A stretch of DNA of 64,000 bases, taken from contig DATAFH010000111.1 in the NCBI GenBank assembly GCA_036257565.1, positions 48,047 through 112,046 on the forward strand, given 5' to 3'. Positions 50,935-63,876 of the stretch are shown here, one piece after another. The DNA is from DASSUW01 sp036257565 (lineage in GTDB: Bacteria > Actinomycetota > Thermoleophilia > Solirubrobacterales > Solirubrobacteraceae). The position numbers and the translations under genes are program-made. Every line of letters starts with the position of its first letter. Within the stretch, counting starts at the first letter, position 1. The notes under the pieces were generated by a model. It had not been told where the DNA came from, did no database searches, and saw nothing but the letters and a program-made list of their open reading frames with translations.

Positions 50935-51056
50935 TCTCCGCCGGCGCGGGCGGCCGCGCCGGCGAACGGCGGCCGGGTAGGGCGGCGGTGGCTCCGGCGC
51001 GCGAGCTCTCCGCCGGCGCGGGCCGCCGCGCCGGCGAACGGCGGCCGGGTAGGGCG
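50935..51056. repeat. Two 50-base REP-like direct repeats
   Basis: Copies at 50935-50984 and 51007-51056 differ at one base and are spaced 72 bases apart. Each contains a 9-base-pair GC stem (CCGGCGCGG ... CCGCGCCGG) followed by AACGGCGGCCGGGTAGGG. The core GGGTARGG recurs at 50903-50910 and, inverted, at 51190-51197 and 51248-51255. No coding frame is credible in 50870-51299. Confidence 0.75.
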
Positions 51057-51097
51057 CCGAGGGTCGGTTGGGCTGCTCGTGGTCGCTATTCGATCAT

Positions 51098-51158
51098 CAG
51101 CAGCCCCAGGCCGCCGCTTGGGGCTGCTGAGTGTCGGTGTGCGGTACTCAGCAGCCCC
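51098..51158. terminator. Competing hairpins between convergent genes
   Basis: CAGCAGCCCCA (51098-51108) pairs with TGGGGCTGCTG (51119-51129). The same middle arm, extended as GGGGCTGCTGAGT (51120-51132), pairs with ACTCAGCAGCCCC (51146-51158). The two stems, 11 and 13 base pairs, exclude each other. Located between convergent genes, they are likely bidirectional terminators. Confidence 0.65.
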
Positions 51159-51299
51159 GGGCCAGCCGCCCGGCCGGCTCCCTCACCCTCCTTACCCAGC
51201 CGCCGTTGACGTTGGCCGAGCCCCGCCGCGCGGCCCGCGCCCACCCGCCCTACCCAGCCGCCGTTGACGCCGGGCGCCGAGGGCGCTCTCTCGGGAGTG

Positions 51300-52337
51300 T
51301 CAGGGGGTGATGGCGTCGAGTGCTCGGTCGACGTCGTGCTCGCTCGTGCTGAGGTGGAACGAGAAGCGGGTGCGGCCGTCTCGCTCGGTGGCCATCACGC
51401 CGGCCGACCGGAGCCGCTCTCCCGCGGCCGCATCGAGCGCGACGGAGACGATCGCGGAATCGCCGGGCGGCAGACCGAGGCCCGAGCGGAAGCGGTTGGC
51501 GAGGCCGACGTCGTGCCCGTGGACGGCGTCGATCCCGACGTCTTCGAGCAGCGCGAGCGCCGGCGCGGCGCCGACCCAGCTGAGCCAGGCCGGGGATACG
51601 TCAAAGCGCCGGGCGTTCGCAGCCAGCCGCAGCGGGGCGCCGTAGTTGGTCTCGGTCGGGTCGTCGCCCGCGTACCAGCCCGCCAGATGCGGCTGGAGGC
51701 GCTCGGCGGCCTCCGGGCGGAGTGCGAAGAACGCCGTCCCCCGCGGGTTCATCAGCCACTTGTAGCCGCTGCAGGCCACGAAGTCGAAGCGGCTCGCGTC
51801 GACCGGCAGCCAGCCGGCGGCCTGGGTCGCGTCGACGTACGTCGCCACGCCATGGGCAGCCGCCGCGGCCGAGGTCGCGCCGAGGTCCGCGAGCCGGCCG
51901 TCAGAGGACTGCACCGCACTCACCGCCACCAACGCACACGAACCGTCGATCGCCTCCGCCACCGCGGCCAGCGGCACGAGCCGGACATCCAACCCCGGAT
52001 GCGCGAGGAACGGCCACAGCACCGACGTGAAGTCCTCCTGAGCGCACACCACTCGGGCCCCGCGCCCCAGCGAGAGCGCCACCATCGCCGCGAAGGCCGA
52101 CGACTGCGAGCCGACCGCGACATCGTCCTCCCCCACCCCGACCAGCCGGGCGAAGCTCGCACGCGCGGCGCCCACGGACTCGTCCCAGCCCCAGAACCCC
52201 GTCCGCCCGTGGCGCCACTCGTCGGCGGCAGCCACAAACGCCTCATACGCCGGGCGCGGCGGCAGCCCGTACGAGGCGGTGTTGAGATAGACCGTCTCCG
52301 GCGAGAACAGGCGGCGGGCCTCGTCGACGGCCGTCAC
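51300..52337 (-). CDS. Class V aminotransferase-like PLP enzyme
   Basis: A 345-residue fold-type I PLP enzyme. VYLNTASYGLPP opens the fold, YVDATQAAGWLPVD holds the cofactor Asp and CSGYKWLMNPRG the PLP lysine (about residue 195). The group includes cysteine desulfurases, isopenicillin epimerase-like and ergothioneine C-S lyase-like enzymes; no cysteine suitable for desulfuration is obvious. The GTG start overlaps the TetR stop (GTGA), putting it last in the monooxygenase-TetR operon. Confidence 0.84.
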   Translation of the reverse strand: MTAVDEARRLFSPETVYLNTASYGLPPRPAYEAFVAAADEWRHGRTGFWGWDESVGAARASFARLVGVGEDDVAVGSQSSAFAAMVALSLGRGARVVCAQEDFTSVLWPFLAHPGLDVRLVPLAAVAEAIDGSCALVAVSAVQSSDGRLADLGATSAAAAAHGVATYVDATQAAGWLPVDASRFDFVACSGYKWLMNPRGTAFFALRPEAAERLQPHLAGWYAGDDPTETNYGAPLRLAANARRFDVSPAWLSWVGAAPALALLEDVGIDAVHGHDVGLANRFRSGLGLPPGDSAIVSVALDAAAGERLRSAGVMATERDGRTRFSFHLSTSEHDVDRALDAITP

Positions 52338-52933
52338 AGGACGGCCAGCGTCCGGCGTTCGAGCGCTCCCACGAACAGGGCGGACGCGAACTCGGTCGCG
52401 CCGTCGACGTCGGGCGGCGTCCGCTCCGCCAGTCGCGCGCCCAGCTCCAGACCCACGGCGATCATCGCGTGGGCGCAGTACTCGACGTCTACGGGCGGGA
52501 GATGACCCGCCTCGATCGCCGCCTGCAGGTCCTCGGCGAGCTCCGCCGTCCCCGCCGGGAGGACGGCGTCTCCGAAGCGGTCACGCACGGTTTCGAGATT
52601 GCTGCGCATGAACGCGAACCGCGCCGGATCCTCGACGATGTACGCGAAGAACGCCCGGTAGCCGCTCTCGACGAAGTCCTCCGCCGTGTGGGCGCTGCGA
52701 CGGGCGGCGCGCACGCGGCGGCGCGCCTCCACCCCCGTCTCCTCCACGAGCGCGCGGAAGACCGCGTCCTTGTCCGGGAAGTAGTTGTAGAACGTGCCGG
52801 AGGCGAGGTCGGTGCGGCGCACGATGTCGCGCACGCTCGCCGCGCCGTAGCCCAGCTCGGCGAACACCTCGCGTGCGGCCGCGAGGATCGCGCCGCGGTT
52901 GGCGGCCTTCGTGCGCTCCCGCCGCCCGCTCAT
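52334..52933 (-). CDS. TetR-family transcriptional repressor
   Basis: A 199-residue regulator with an N-terminal helix-turn-helix (residues about 10-56: ILAAAREVFAELGYGAASV to LASGTFYNYFPDK) and an all-alpha ligand domain. It is coupled to the monooxygenase gene (ATGA) and to the aminotransferase gene (GTGA), so it probably represses its own operon. It is the only TetR gene in the window, which makes it a candidate reader of the palindromes at 5971 and 47845; this is speculative. Confidence 0.92.
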   Translation of the reverse strand: MSGRRERTKAANRGAILAAAREVFAELGYGAASVRDIVRRTDLASGTFYNYFPDKDAVFRALVEETGVEARRRVRAARRSAHTAEDFVESGYRAFFAYIVEDPARFAFMRSNLETVRDRFGDAVLPAGTAELAEDLQAAIEAGHLPPVDVEYCAHAMIAVGLELGARLAERTPPDVDGATEFASALFVGALERRTLAVL

Positions 52934-54285
52934 GTCAGGGCCACCGCACGCGGAGGCACCGGCAGGCCACGACCGCGAGCGCGCGCCGCGCCCCGGCGCC
53001 GCTCGGCCGCCAGGTCGGCAAGGTAGTCGTCGAAGTCGACCTGCATCGTGTGCCGCCGCGAAGCCACGTAGCGCTTGAACATCCGCGCGCGCTCCCGCTC
53101 CATGTCGGCTCGCAGCTCGCGCGCCGGCGGGAGCGCGTAGCGGCCGGCCAGGTAATCGGCCACCCACTCGCCCTGCGCCGCGGCCAGCGGCATGATCGCG
53201 CCCAGCGGCTGCAGCAGCCCGACGAAGAACACGTTCCCGTGCTCCGGATGGAAGACGCGCCGGAACAGCGGCAGGTCGTTGCCCGGAGCGGCGATCAGCG
53301 ACTCGTCGAAGAACGGGAAGCGCACGTTGTAGCCCGTGCAGTAGATGACGAGGTCGGTCTCGACCTCGCTGCCGTCGGCGAACACCACCGTGCGAGCCGT
53401 GAGCCGCGCGATGTTCGGCTTCGGCCTGATCTCCCCGTGCGCGATGCGGGAGAGCACGTCGTCGGAGATCGTCGGATGGGCCTCGAGCACCCCGTGCTCC
53501 GGCTTCGGCAGGCCGTAACGCTCGAGGTCCCCGACAGCGACCCGCAGCACGCTCTGGGCCATCCGCTGGCGGATCGCGAACGGCACGCCCGCCCGCGTGA
53601 AGTACTGGTCGGCGGGCCGCCCGAACACGTACTTGGGCACGATCCACGCTCCCCGCCGTGCGGCGAGGTAGGTGGCGGCGGCCGAGAAGCTCGACTCGAC
53701 CGCGATGTCCATCGCCGAGTTCCCCATCCCCAGCACGACCACGCGCCGGTCGCGGAAGAAGGCCGGGTCCTCGCCGGTGAACTCGTGGGCGTGGAGCTGG
53801 CGACCCTCGAAGGCGTCGGCGCCCGGGAATGCGGGCTCCGGCCAGCGGGCGTCCCAATGGTGGCCGTTGGCGACGATCAGCGCGTCGTAGCGGCGGACGT
53901 CCCCGTCGTCGAGGGCGATCTCCCACGTGCCGTCGTCCGTCAACGCGGCGCGCTCGACTCCCGTCTCGAACGAGATCCGGTCGCGGAAGCCGAAATGGTC
54001 GACGTACGCGTCGAAGTAGGCCGCGATCTGCGTGTGGTGCGGGAAGTCGGGATACGACGCGGGCATCGGGAAGCCGGGGAAGTGCATCCGGTCGCGCGAG
54101 GTGTTGATGTGCAGCGACCGGTACGCCGCCGACATCCCGTTCCGGTTCTTGAACACCCAGTTGCCGCCGACGCGATCGGACTTCTCGAAGCAGTGGAAGT
54201 CGAACCCCTGCTCGTGCAGCGCCTTGGCGGCGGCGATCCCCGACGACCCGGCGCCGATCACGCCCACTCTGGGCAGCCGGCTCAT
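52930..54285 (-). CDS. Flavin-containing monooxygenase
   Basis: A 451-residue FAD- and NADPH-dependent oxygenase. The FAD loop is GVIGAGSSG (residues 8-16), the FMO signature FEGRQLHAHEF (F-x-G-x-x-x-H-x-x-x-F) lies near 165, the NADPH loop is VLGMGNSAMD near 182-191 and a YCTGYN motif near 320. Such enzymes oxygenate N or S atoms or act as Baeyer-Villiger-type oxygenases. ATG at 54285 is chosen because the FAD loop follows at normal distance; an ATG at 54321 is also in frame. Confidence 0.91.
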   Translation of the reverse strand: MSRLPRVGVIGAGSSGIAAAKALHEQGFDFHCFEKSDRVGGNWVFKNRNGMSAAYRSLHINTSRDRMHFPGFPMPASYPDFPHHTQIAAYFDAYVDHFGFRDRISFETGVERAALTDDGTWEIALDDGDVRRYDALIVANGHHWDARWPEPAFPGADAFEGRQLHAHEFTGEDPAFFRDRRVVVLGMGNSAMDIAVESSFSAAATYLAARRGAWIVPKYVFGRPADQYFTRAGVPFAIRQRMAQSVLRVAVGDLERYGLPKPEHGVLEAHPTISDDVLSRIAHGEIRPKPNIARLTARTVVFADGSEVETDLVIYCTGYNVRFPFFDESLIAAPGNDLPLFRRVFHPEHGNVFFVGLLQPLGAIMPLAAAQGEWVADYLAGRYALPPARELRADMERERARMFKRYVASRRHTMQVDFDDYLADLAAERRRGAARARGRGLPVPPRAVALT

Positions 54286-54347
54286 CGGCAGCAGGCTGGC
54301 AAAAGATGACGCAGGCGTCAAGTTTGACCGGGCGCCAGGATGCGGCC

Positions 54348-54749
54348 ATGGATCCGGAGGCGGCCGAGGTGAAGGCGTCGGGGGGTGTGGTTTGGCGGCG
54401 TGGCGACCGCGGGCTCGAGGTGGCGCTCGTGCACCGGCCGCGGTACGACGACTGGTCGTTCCCCAAGGGCAAGCTGGACGCCGGCGAGTCGTGGGAGGAG
54501 GCGGCGCTCCGCGAGGTCGAGGAGGAGGTCGGCCTGAGATGCCGCCTCGGACACGAGCTCCCGCCGACGGCGTACCGCGACAACAAGGGCCGCGCGAAAG
54601 TCGTGCGCTACTGGATGATGGAGCCGCTCGACGGTGAGTTCGCGCCCTCCCACGAGGTCGACGAGGTCCGCTGGCTGCCGGCGAGCCAGGCCGCCGACCT
54701 GCTCACGTACGAGCACGACCGCGAGCTGCTGCGCGAGGTGACCGGATGA
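54348..54749 (+). CDS. Nudix hydrolase
   Basis: A 133-residue pyrophosphohydrolase. The Nudix box matches fully: G-x5-E-x7-REVEEEVGL in KLDAGESWEEAALREVEEEVGL (about residues 40-61). PRYDDWSFPKGK just before it is typical of MutT-like or diadenosine/diphosphoinositol-type members. The start at 54348 fits the first strand. The stop overlaps the next gene (ATGA). Confidence 0.9.
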   Translation: MDPEAAEVKASGGVVWRRGDRGLEVALVHRPRYDDWSFPKGKLDAGESWEEAALREVEEEVGLRCRLGHELPPTAYRDNKGRAKVVRYWMMEPLDGEFAPSHEVDEVRWLPASQAADLLTYEHDRELLREVTG

Positions 54750-55888
54750 ACCGCGAGCGCTTCCCGGCCCTGCACGACGGCTGGGCCCGGCTCGACGGCC
54801 CCGCAGGCACCCAGATGGTCGACGACGCGATCGAAGCGATGGCGGACTTCATGCGCTCCGGCCACAACGCCAACCACGGCGGCCTGTTCGAGGCCGCAGA
54901 GCGCACGGACGAGCTCGTCGCCCAGACCCGCACGAGCGTCGGCACGCTGCTGGGCGGCGACCCCACCGGCGTCGCCTTCGGGCCGAGCATGACCGCACTC
55001 ACAATGCGCCTCGCGGCGGCGGCCGGGCGTGAGCTGAACACGGGTGACGAGATCGTGTGCACGCGCCTGGACCACGACGCCAACGTCGCCCCCTGGCTGC
55101 TCGCCGCCGCCCGCGCGCAGGCCACCGTGCGCTTCGCCGAGCCCGAGCCGGAGACGCTCGAGCTCCCCGCGGCCAACGTCGAGGCCGTCCTTACGGACCG
55201 CACCCGCTGGGTGGCGGTCACCGCCGCCTCCAACGCCGTCGGCACCGTGCCCGACCTCCCGGGCATCGTCGCGGCGGCCCACGCGGCCGGCGCCCGCGTG
55301 TACGTCGATGCCGTCCACGCCGCCCCGCACCGCCGGCTGGACGTCGACGCGCTCGACTGCGACGCCCTCGCCTGCTCGGCCTACAAGTGGTTCGGGCCCC
55401 ACGTCGGCATCCTCTGGGCCCGCCCCGAGCTGCTCGCGAGCCTCGACCCCGACAAGGTGCGGCCCTCCACAGACGCGGTCCCCGACCGCTGGGAGCTCGG
55501 CACGCTGCCCTTCGAGTCGCTGGCCGGGGTGCGCGCCGCCGCCGACTACGTGCTGTCCGCCGACTGGGACGCCGTCCGCGCCCACGAGGATGCCCTCCTC
55601 GCCGCGGCGCTCGACGGCCTCGACGGCATGTCCCACGTGCAACTGCACGGTGCCGCCCGCGACCGCGCGCCCACCCTGATGTTCAACGTCACGGGCCGCA
55701 CCCCCGAGCAGGTCGCGGCCTCCCTGGCCGCCCGGCGGATCGCGGTCTGGCACGGCAACTACTACGCATGGGAGCTCGAGCGCCACCTCGGCCTCGAGCC
55801 GCACGGCACGATCCGCGCCGGCTTCGTGCACTACAACGACGCCGCCGACGCCGAGCGCCTTCTCGCGGCCGTGGCGGACCTCGCATAG
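54746..55888 (+). CDS. Cysteine-desulfurase-like class V aminotransferase
   Basis: A 380-residue PLP enzyme of the SufS/CsdA-like superfamily. YVDAVHAAPHRRLDVDAL carries the cofactor Asp and His, and CSAYKWFGPH the PLP lysine (about residue 213). The catalytic Cys of true desulfurases, normally near residue 360, is not visible: the region reads WHGNYYAWELERHL. Another C-S or C-N lyase or transaminase activity is therefore likelier. It is coupled to the Nudix gene and followed by a terminator. Confidence 0.85.
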   Translation: MNRERFPALHDGWARLDGPAGTQMVDDAIEAMADFMRSGHNANHGGLFEAAERTDELVAQTRTSVGTLLGGDPTGVAFGPSMTALTMRLAAAAGRELNTGDEIVCTRLDHDANVAPWLLAAARAQATVRFAEPEPETLELPAANVEAVLTDRTRWVAVTAASNAVGTVPDLPGIVAAAHAAGARVYVDAVHAAPHRRLDVDALDCDALACSAYKWFGPHVGILWARPELLASLDPDKVRPSTDAVPDRWELGTLPFESLAGVRAAADYVLSADWDAVRAHEDALLAAALDGLDGMSHVQLHGAARDRAPTLMFNVTGRTPEQVAASLAARRIAVWHGNYYAWELERHLGLEPHGTIRAGFVHYNDAADAERLLAAVADLA

Positions 55889-55898
55889 GGGTCCGCCG

Positions 55899-55927
55899 GG
55901 GCCGCCCCGCGAAGGACGGGGCGGCCC
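55899..55927. terminator. Bidirectional terminator between convergent genes
   Basis: GGGCCGCCCCG (55899-55909) and CGGGGCGGCCC (55917-55927) form a perfect 11-base-pair stem with a 7-base loop, 10 bases after one stop codon and 8 bases after the other on the opposite strand. Confidence 0.8.
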
Positions 55928-55935
55928 GGCAGGCG

Positions 55936-57333
55936 TTACGGCAGCAGCGAGTCGAGCAGCGAGTCGTCCGTCTCGTGCAGGTCGCGGCTGGGCACGTCGA
56001 CCTGGTAGACGTCGAGCCCGCGCACGAGGTCGGTCGTGTAGACGACGTTCGTCTTCGTCCGCTTGGCGACGCCGTGATTGTCGCGCTGGGGCACCCAGTA
56101 CGCGTCCCAGACCTCGGTCCCGCCGCCGGTCACGTAAGCGTGCTGCTTGAGGTCACGGGCGTTGCGCACGTCGATGAAGCGCAGCCCCTGCTGGTAGTAG
56201 CCCTGGGCGATGATCCCGCTCTGGTGGTAGTCGAACCAGTGGGCGGAGCAGAAGCCGCCGATCGGCGTCGACGCGCCGTCGCCGAACTTGACCGGGTTGA
56301 TGATGTCCAGCGGCGCGATCGTCCCCGACCCGGTCGTGCTCGGGACGTGCCAGGTCTGGAACGTGCCCGCCCGGTCGCACAGCAGCTCGTCGCCGTCATT
56401 GAAGTAGTCCTCCTCGGTGACGAGCAGCACGTTGCCGCGACCGACGTTGGGCGCCGCGCCCGCCCGGAAGCGATCGGCGTTCGGGCGCTGAGAGTTGTGG
56501 TGGATGAAGTCGTTCCACGGGGTCTGGGTGCCGTGCGCGTCGGTCGTGTTGAGCGGGCGGGGCGCCGTCGGGGTCGAGACGTCGAAGCCCGCCGCGCCGC
56601 CCGAGCCGGTGTGCCAGCCGATGCCCGCAGCGTCGAAGTCCCAGTAGTGGCCCGCACCGGTGGAGAAGACCGAGTTCGGCGAGGCGGCCGCCGACGCCGC
56701 CGTGCCCACCTCGGCCGGCCGGTCGAGGTCGCGCAGATCGATGATCGAGAACCGCCCGTTGTCGCCTGCGCTGTAGGCGTACGAGCACGCTGCGGTCACG
56801 CACTGGAGCGTGTGGGTCGAGGTCGTGGCGGGCGTGCGCGACCGGATGCGCGGGTCGGCCGGGTCGGTGACGTCCACGACGATCACCTCACCGCCGCCGA
56901 CCCGGCCGCGCTGCACGCCGCCGGTCCCCGCGGAAACGTTGTAGAGGTCGTTGCCGACGAGCACGAACCGCTCGAGCGAGCCGTCCGCCCGGCGCCGCTC
57001 GCCGTAGCTCATCGCCTCGTTCTCGAACACGAGGTTGGCCAGCGTGCCGGTGAGCCGCGGCCGCAGCGGGTCGCTGGTGTCGAACACGCTGATGCTGTCG
57101 AGGCTCGACGTGTAGAAGAAGTTGCCCGTGCGGGCGAACTCGCCCGAGATGCCCTGCGTCTCGGGGAAGTTGCCGACCAAGCGGACGTTCGGGCTCATGA
57201 CGAGCGGGACGTTCGTGCCGGCGGTTGAGATGCCGCGCTTGGGCCGGTCGTCGCGCGGGTCGTGCGCGGACGCGGCCGTCGGCAGGGCGACGACGAGGAG
57301 GCTCGCGAGCGCGAGCAGGCAGCGGATTGTCAA
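55936..57333 (-). CDS. Secreted LVIVD-repeat beta-propeller protein
   Basis: A 465-residue exported protein. A Sec signal (about residues 1-23, TIRCLLALASLL to AASAH) precedes repeats such as SISVFDTSDPLRPRL, VIVVDVTDPADPRI, FSIIDLRDLDRPAEV and LRFIDVRNARDLKQ, the LVIVD propeller pattern. Conserved His-rich stretches (FIHHNSQRP, SAHWFDYHQSG) may bind metal. Function is unknown; surface or S-layer-type roles are common guesses. The start is TTG with AGGGGGAA four bases upstream; no ATG or GTG lies before the signal peptide. Confidence 0.82.
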   Translation of the reverse strand: MTIRCLLALASLLVVALPTAASAHDPRDDRPKRGISTAGTNVPLVMSPNVRLVGNFPETQGISGEFARTGNFFYTSSLDSISVFDTSDPLRPRLTGTLANLVFENEAMSYGERRRADGSLERFVLVGNDLYNVSAGTGGVQRGRVGGGEVIVVDVTDPADPRIRSRTPATTSTHTLQCVTAACSYAYSAGDNGRFSIIDLRDLDRPAEVGTAASAAASPNSVFSTGAGHYWDFDAAGIGWHTGSGGAAGFDVSTPTAPRPLNTTDAHGTQTPWNDFIHHNSQRPNADRFRAGAAPNVGRGNVLLVTEEDYFNDGDELLCDRAGTFQTWHVPSTTGSGTIAPLDIINPVKFGDGASTPIGGFCSAHWFDYHQSGIIAQGYYQQGLRFIDVRNARDLKQHAYVTGGGTEVWDAYWVPQRDNHGVAKRTKTNVVYTTDLVRGLDVYQVDVPSRDLHETDDSLLDSLLP

Positions 57334-57372
57334 CGCTTCCCCCTGGAAGACGAATCGATTGCTCGCGCTGGT

Positions 57373-57389
57373 ACCCCGGTTTCCGGGGT
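57373..57389 (-). terminator. Terminator of the gltB-gltD operon
   Basis: ACCCCGG (57373-57379) and CCGGGGT (57383-57389) form a perfect 7-base-pair stem with a 3-base loop, directly after the stop codon of the GlsB-like gene and before the LVIVD gene. Confidence 0.65.
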
Positions 57390-57683
57390 CTAACGCCTAG
57401 ATCCGTCGGTCCGTCCGGGATCCGTCAACCCGCCGCCACGCGAGCGGCGGATGAAGTACATGATCAGCGTCGCGAAGACGAGCGACACGAACCAGCCCGC
57501 GCCGTAGTAGCGGCCGCCGGTGATGACGTAGACGACGATGCCGCCGACGAACGACCCGGCGATGCCGACCAGCATCGTCTGGAAGAGCGACAGCGGATCC
57601 TTGCCGGGCAGCGCGAGCCGTGCGAACGCGCCGACGATGAGTCCGAAGACGGCGAGCGAGATCAGGTAGGCGAGCCAGCTCAA
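57390..57683 (-). CDS. GlsB/YeaQ/YmgE-type small membrane protein
   Basis: A 97-residue membrane protein with three hydrophobic segments. LISLAVFGLIVGAFARLALPG and MLVGIAGSFVGGIV are the transglycosylase-associated family signature; the name is historical and the role is unclear, often stress-linked. I start it at TTG 57683, which overlaps the gltD stop (TTGA) and fits the family length; an ATG at 57737 would add 18 residues inside gltD. The tail is Arg/Gly-rich. Confidence 0.78.
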   Translation of the reverse strand: MSWLAYLISLAVFGLIVGAFARLALPGKDPLSLFQTMLVGIAGSFVGGIVVYVITGGRYYGAGWFVSLVFATLIMYFIRRSRGGGLTDPGRTDGSRR

Positions 57684-59145
57684 GCTGCTGACGATACCGG
57701 CAGCGCGGCCAGGTACCGGTCGACCATGCGGGCGCACTGGCGCCCCTCATTGATCGCCCACACGATCAGCGACTGGCCGCGCCGGGCGTCGCCCGCCGCG
57801 AACACGCCCTCGGCCGACGTCGCGTACGCGCCCGCGCGGGCGTTCCCGCGCGCGTCCTTCTCGACGCCCAGCGCGTCGAGCAGCGGCCCCTCGGGCGACA
57901 GGAAGCCCATCGCCAGCAGCACGAGGCCGGCCGGGTGGCTCTCCTCGGTGCCCGGGATCGCCTCGAACGGCGGGCGGCCGATGTTCTTGACCCAGTGGAT
58001 CTCCTCCACGCGCCCGTTCGAGCCGGTGAGCTTGGTGGTGGAGATGGCGAAGTCCTGCTCGCCGCCCTCCTTGATCGCGTAGGAGCGGCGCAGCTTGACG
58101 GGCCACAGCGGCCACGGCGTGAGCTCGTCCGGGCGGGAGGCGGGCGGCTCGGCCAGCAGCTCGATCTGCGTCACCGACGCGGCGCCTTCGCGGTGCGAGT
58201 TGCCCACGCAGTCCGCTCCCGTGTCGCCGCCCCCGATCACGATCACGTGCTTGCCGGCGGCAGTGATGGTCTTCGGCTGAGACTGGTTTCGCCTGCCAGG
58301 CAGTCGCAAGCTCCCGCCTTCGGCGACGTTACGTTCCGCCACCCACCGGTTCCGCCCGTAGAGGTACTCCATCGCGAAGTGCACGCCGTCGAGCTCGCGG
58401 CCGGGGACCGGCAGGTCGCGCGGCACGCGGGAGCCCGTCGCGATCACCACCGCGTCGCAGGCCGCGCGCAGCTCGCCCGGGTCGAGGTCGGCGCCCACGT
58501 CGACCCCGTACTCGAAGCGCACGCCCTCCGCCTCGAGCTGGGCGAGGCGCCGCTCGATGACCCACTTCTCGATCTTGAAGTCGGGCACGCCGAAGCGCAC
58601 GAGGCCGCCGCCGGCCTCGTCCCGCTCGTACACGGTGACCGTGTGGCCGGCGCGGCGCAGCTGCTGGGCGGCGGCGAGGCCGGCCGGGCCGGCGCCGATC
58701 ACCGCGACGGTGCGGCCCGTCTCCAGGGCCGGCGGCCGCGGCACGACCCAGCCCTCGTCCCACGCGCGGTTGATGATCGCCACCTCGATCTGCTTGATCG
58801 AGACCGCGTCGCCCTCCCGGATCTCGAGCACGCAGGCCGCCTCGCAGGGAGCGGGGCACAGCCGCCCGGTGAACTCCGGGAAGTTGTTCGTGGCGTGCAG
58901 CTGGTCGATCGCCTCGCGCCAGCGATCGCGGTACACGAGGTCGTTCCAGTCCGGGATCAGGTTGCCGAGCGGGCAGCCGTTGTGGCAGAACGGGACGCCG
59001 CACTCCATGCAGCGGGCGCCCTGGTCGCGCAGCTCGCCGTCGGGAAGGCTCTCGACGAACTCGCGGTAGTCCCCGGTCCGCACCGCCGGGTCGCGCTCGG
59101 GCGGCGCGACGCGCTCGACCTCGAGGAAGCCGCCGATCTTGCCCA

Positions 59146-59146
<1 letters not shown>
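57680..59146 (-). CDS. gltD: Glutamate synthase (NADPH) small subunit
   Basis: A 488-residue flavoprotein that passes electrons from NADPH to the large subunit. N-terminal cysteine clusters for two [4Fe-4S] centres are present (CMECGVPFCHNGCPLGN; RLCPAPCEAAC), then the FAD loop VIGAGPAGLAAAQQL (about residue 148) and the NADPH loop VIGGGDTGADC (about residue 294). The start overlaps the gltB stop (TGATG), so both subunits are made together. Confidence 0.96.
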
Positions 59147-63699
<4,553 letters not shown>

Positions 63700-63876
63700 G
63701 GCGTGCTCCCGAGTGATGGCCCGGCCGGGCACTGGAGGCGGAAGCGGAAAGGTAGCAGCGGGACGGGCGGCGTTATGACGCGTCGCGAGCGAACGTTGCG
63801 CCGTCTGCAGCGATCACGCACTTGAGTAGCAGCCTTGGCGCAAAGATCTTGCGCGAGCCCGCAGTATCTTGGCGAG

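Noticed and set aside
50870..51299. The repeat-bearing gap as a CRISPR array
   Set aside because: There are only two 50-base copies, with internal GC stems and no regular spacers or cas genes.
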